From the IMG/VR virus record IMGVR_UViG_3300005827_000011, positions 1 to 39,058 of that record: a DNA stretch of 39,058 nt. One strand, 5' to 3'. Both the position numbers and the translations under genes were made by a program. This document shows, piece after piece, positions 36,701 to 39,058 of the stretch; the stretch's first letter is position 1; every line of letters starts with the position of its first letter. The notes below the pieces were generated by a model. That model had not been told where the DNA came from and did no database searches. It worked only from the letters and a program-made list of their open reading frames with translations. The stretch comes from a virus.

Positions 36701-38425
36701 TTACTTCTTCGGCATCCCCAGCACGCGCAAGCCGCGCTTGGCGTAAGGGGATTCCGGTTTGGGGTGGCGCAGCGCCAGGTCGAGCGCCATAATCAAGGCC
36801 ACCATGCCGTCGATTTTCTCGCGGCTTTTTTCCTTGCTGGGCTTCTGGTTGCCCGCCGCATCCGTCTCGGCCACCAGGTTATCCGCCATCCAGGTCAGTA
36901 CCGGGTTGCTGCCGTGCCGTAGTTTCTTCGAGAGCACCAGCCGCTCCAGGTCTTTCATGGGTGGCGACATGCTCGCCATCCCTTGCCGGAACTCGACTAC
37001 CTTCATGCCTTTTTTCTGAAGCACCTGGGCCACGCTGCTGGCCCCCCATTTGTCAAAAGCGACTTGCTGGACATCGAAGGCGGCATCATCCTGGTCAATC
37101 TGCTCATAAACCCAGTCATCGTCGCGGATATTACCCGGCGTAGCCTGGATGTATCCATCCCGCACCCACACATCGTAGTGCGTGCCCTCCTGGGTGCGTG
37201 GCTCAATCGCGTCTTCGGGCAGCCAGAAGCGCGTCACCACGTCAAAATAGCCATTTTCAGCCGGGAAAACCAGCACAAAAGCGGTCAAATCGGACGTGCT
37301 GCCCAGGTCAAGCCCGCCGTAGCACTCGCGCTTCTTGAGTTTTTCGGGCAGTTTCAGGGCGCTCACCGGCCCCCCGCAGGCGCGCCAGGCGTCCATCTCC
37401 ATCCATTTTGCGTCCCCCTGCACCCACATATTCAGCTCGCGGCGCTTGAAATTGTTCTGCGCGGCGGGCATTTTGGCGGCGCGTTCGGCCTTCATGCGCA
37501 AATCGTCAATATATTTCGAGACGTTCAGGTTAGGGTTGGCCTTCGGCCAGACGGCTTCGTCGCGCCAATCGTCGCCGTCATCCAGCGCGAAGACGATTCC
37601 GAACCAGGTGTCATCCACAAACGAGCCATCCCGCCAGCCCTCCAGCACCTTGCAGGTATATTCGTGCTTTTCCCAGCAGATGCTTTGCCGGTCCATGCCC
37701 GCCGTGGTGATGGCCACCATCATGGGCTGCTCGCGCGAGCCGGTGGCGGTTTCCAGCACGTCCCACATATCCCGGCTCTTCCAGGCGTGGACCTCATCCG
37801 CCACGATTCCGTGCACGTTCAGGCCGTCCGTGCTATCCGAGTCGCCTCCCAGCGGTTCATATTTGCTATTGGTGTCTTCCAGGGAAAGATTATCTTTGAA
37901 AATCTTGACGTATTTTCTCAGCCCCTTGTTTTTCTTGACCATGCGAATGGCCTCCGCATGGACCAGTCGCGCCTGGTCGCGCTTGGTGGCCGCGCTGTAG
38001 ACTTCGCTGCCCGCTTCGCCATCTGCAAAGGCCAGGTACAGCCCCAGCGCCGCGCCGAGCGTGCTTTTGCCGTTCTTGCGTCCCACTTCGTTCCACAGGG
38101 TGCGGAATCGGCGCATCCCGTCAGCGCGCAGCCATCCAAACACGTTCCAGATGATGAATTGCTGCCACGGTTCGAGCCGAATATACTCCCCTGGCCCGCG
38201 TCCCCACTTGCCTTTGGAATGTTTCAGCATCCCCACGAAGCGTAGCACGCGCTCAGCGCGCTCGGGTTCAAAGCGCAATCCGCGTTCATGTCCATGTTCC
38301 AGGTCGTCAAAGTAGCGCTCGCAAGCCAGTTTAACCCACTTGCAAGCCGTAATTTTGCCATCCAACACGTCGCTGGCGTACTGTTCCGCGGGATGTAAGT
38401 CTGCCTTCTGCCGCTTTCCAGTCAT
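36701..38425 (-). CDS. terL: Terminase large subunit (HK97 type)
   Basis: 574 residues. ATPase: EVGRKNGKS Walker A (113-121), IVADEVH Walker B (207-213). Nuclease: GGLDLGSTSDLTA (D373), FDKWGA (D458) and IDGMVALIMALDLAL (D539). Matches the HK97/YmfN-type TerL. It packages DNA into the procapsid. Overlaps the small subunit stop as ATGA. The gene stops directly before an attI-like site, so the original phage would have had its next gene after the cassette array. Confidence 0.96.
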   Translation of the reverse strand: MTGKRQKADLHPAEQYASDVLDGKITACKWVKLACERYFDDLEHGHERGLRFEPERAERVLRFVGMLKHSKGKWGRGPGEYIRLEPWQQFIIWNVFGWLRADGMRRFRTLWNEVGRKNGKSTLGAALGLYLAFADGEAGSEVYSAATKRDQARLVHAEAIRMVKKNKGLRKYVKIFKDNLSLEDTNSKYEPLGGDSDSTDGLNVHGIVADEVHAWKSRDMWDVLETATGSREQPMMVAITTAGMDRQSICWEKHEYTCKVLEGWRDGSFVDDTWFGIVFALDDGDDWRDEAVWPKANPNLNVSKYIDDLRMKAERAAKMPAAQNNFKRRELNMWVQGDAKWMEMDAWRACGGPVSALKLPEKLKKRECYGGLDLGSTSDLTAFVLVFPAENGYFDVVTRFWLPEDAIEPRTQEGTHYDVWVRDGYIQATPGNIRDDDWVYEQIDQDDAAFDVQQVAFDKWGASSVAQVLQKKGMKVVEFRQGMASMSPPMKDLERLVLSKKLRHGSNPVLTWMADNLVAETDAAGNQKPSKEKSREKIDGMVALIMALDLALRHPKPESPYAKRGLRVLGMPKK

Positions 38426-38901
38426 TTTTTGACACTGACGCTGCCGCCAAACAGCATCTTTTCGAGTTCGCCCTCCACATCGGGCTTATCCACTCTGACG
38501 CGCGACCGGGCGCTGGGCGTCATCCCGAACTCGGCTGCGAATTTGACCATCTGCTCCCTGGCGGACTTTGCAATCCACGACCAGGGGTTTTGTGACATGC
38601 TGCCCTTATCCGAGATGATCACGTGTCCCTCGGATTCGAGCGTGGTCTCGGCCAGCACATACGTGGCCCAGGCCGTGCAGTACGCAGCCAGCGCCGCCCG
38701 GTCAACCCGCGCCAGGATGCCGAGGTTGACCAGTTCCTTGCTGACACGCCGCCATTCCTTGCGGGCTTCCCCCTTCAAATGCTTTGGGCAAGGCGGGATG
38801 GCTGACTGCGCTTTGGGTTCTTGTTTGTTAAGAGCGCGCTTACCGGGGTTCCCGGTCAACTCTTTGAGCGCTGTAGGTTTTGGTTTACGGCCTGCGGTCA
38901 T
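38422..38901 (-). CDS. terS: Terminase small subunit (P27 family)
   Basis: 159 residues. GRKPKPTALKELTGNPGKRALNKQEPKAQ is the diagnostic start of phage terminase small subunits of the P27 family, then CPKHLKGEARKEWRRVSKELVNLGILARVDRAALAAYCTAWATY. Start at 38901 (MTAGRKP) with AGGAG 6 nt upstream; the longer frame to 39006 is a shadow of the next gene. It recognises packaging DNA. Confidence 0.93.
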   Translation of the reverse strand: MTAGRKPKPTALKELTGNPGKRALNKQEPKAQSAIPPCPKHLKGEARKEWRRVSKELVNLGILARVDRAALAAYCTAWATYVLAETTLESEGHVIISDKGSMSQNPWSWIAKSAREQMVKFAAEFGMTPSARSRVRVDKPDVEGELEKMLFGGSVSVKK

Positions 38902-39058
38902 AGATTCTCCTAAACTTGCTAACATTCCACTGCGATTCCATGCGCCTGGTGCCCAGGTTTTCGGCCAGTCCCAGGGCGAGGCGTGCGAGGCTGCTGGGCA
39001 TGTCAAATCCCCCCCCTATCCAATTTCGCGGACACACGTAAATGACTGCAGGCCGTAA
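38885..39058 (-). CDS. Partial C-terminus of gene upstream of terS
   Basis: 57 residues up to the window edge: ...VCPRNWIGGGFDMPSSLARLALGLAENL...NVSKFRRIYDRRP. Open reading frame with no start inside the window; its stop overlaps the terS start by 17 nt. An HNH endonuclease often sits here in HK97-type phages, but no HNH motif is visible in this tail. Confidence 0.6.
   Translation of the reverse strand, partial: LRPAVIYVCPRNWIGGGFDMPSSLARLALGLAENLGTRRMESQWNVSKFRRIYDRRP

Noticed and set aside
36983-38245. Plus-strand 420-residue ORF opposite terL
   Set aside because: Shadow of the terminase frame; no motif and no ribosome site.
1-39058. Window as a complete circular genome
   Set aside because: Joining the two ends does not continue the C5-methyltransferase (the frame meets a stop after about 15 unrelated codons), so sequence is missing between them.

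Overview
The window is most of the genome of a tailed, HK97-type temperate siphovirus (Caudoviricetes). It carries a complete packaging-head-neck-tail block, a lysogeny block with a CI-like repressor and a tyrosine integrase next to an attP site, and a long replication/early operon. The DNA is GC-rich. Two proteins carry long Thr/Pro linkers (TPTPxPTFTPxPT style) of a kind common in Chloroflexota, especially Anaerolineae, so a Chloroflexota host is a reasonable but unproven guess. Both ends cut through genes: a C5-methyltransferase at the left and an unidentified gene before terminase at the right. No lysis module is visible.

Layout. (1) 12005 down to 1, minus strand: early operon driven by a near-consensus promoter at 12054-12082. 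It holds small proteins, a short DNA-polymerase-III-beta-like clamp, a large ParB-like protein, several membrane/coiled-coil proteins, a DnaD-like initiator, a DnaC-like helicase loader and a minimal family-X polymerase-like nucleotidyltransferase, and ends in a C5 DNA methyltransferase. (2) 12152-16106, mostly plus strand: repressor, secreted or anchored Excalibur-domain protein, small genes, attP (the 3' 38 nt of a tRNA gene, 14503-14540), a strong hairpin, a DNA-binding protein and the integrase. (3) 39058 down to 16213, minus strand: TerS, TerL, then a three-gene methyltransferase island, then two membrane proteins, portal, protease, capsid, head-tail connectors, major tail protein, tail chaperone with a predicted -1 frameshift, tape measure, distal tail, hub and fibre.

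The most unusual feature is the methyltransferase island (34315-36696). It looks like a mobile-integron gene-cassette array inside a phage. Three methyltransferase genes are each followed by a 127-129 bp imperfect palindrome with attC architecture. In every case the R'' box (10-11 nt) is the exact complement of the first bases of the same cassette, which is the signature of a cassette that was once an excised circle. The array begins at a 40-bp attI-like site directly after the terL stop codon. A second copy of that site (20 bp identical, same spacing to a GTTAGGC core) lies at 483-522, and the fourth methyltransferase follows it. The phage therefore seems to have two docking sites for methyltransferase cassettes. 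The cassette genes look AT-richer than the phage backbone.

Other points: a promoter followed by an intrinsic terminator before the morphogenesis genes (34129-34289), a family of dispersed G/C-rich hairpins with a conserved flank, and AT-rich 15-bp tandem repeats in gene gaps. All functional calls come from reading motifs by eye; no database search was run.
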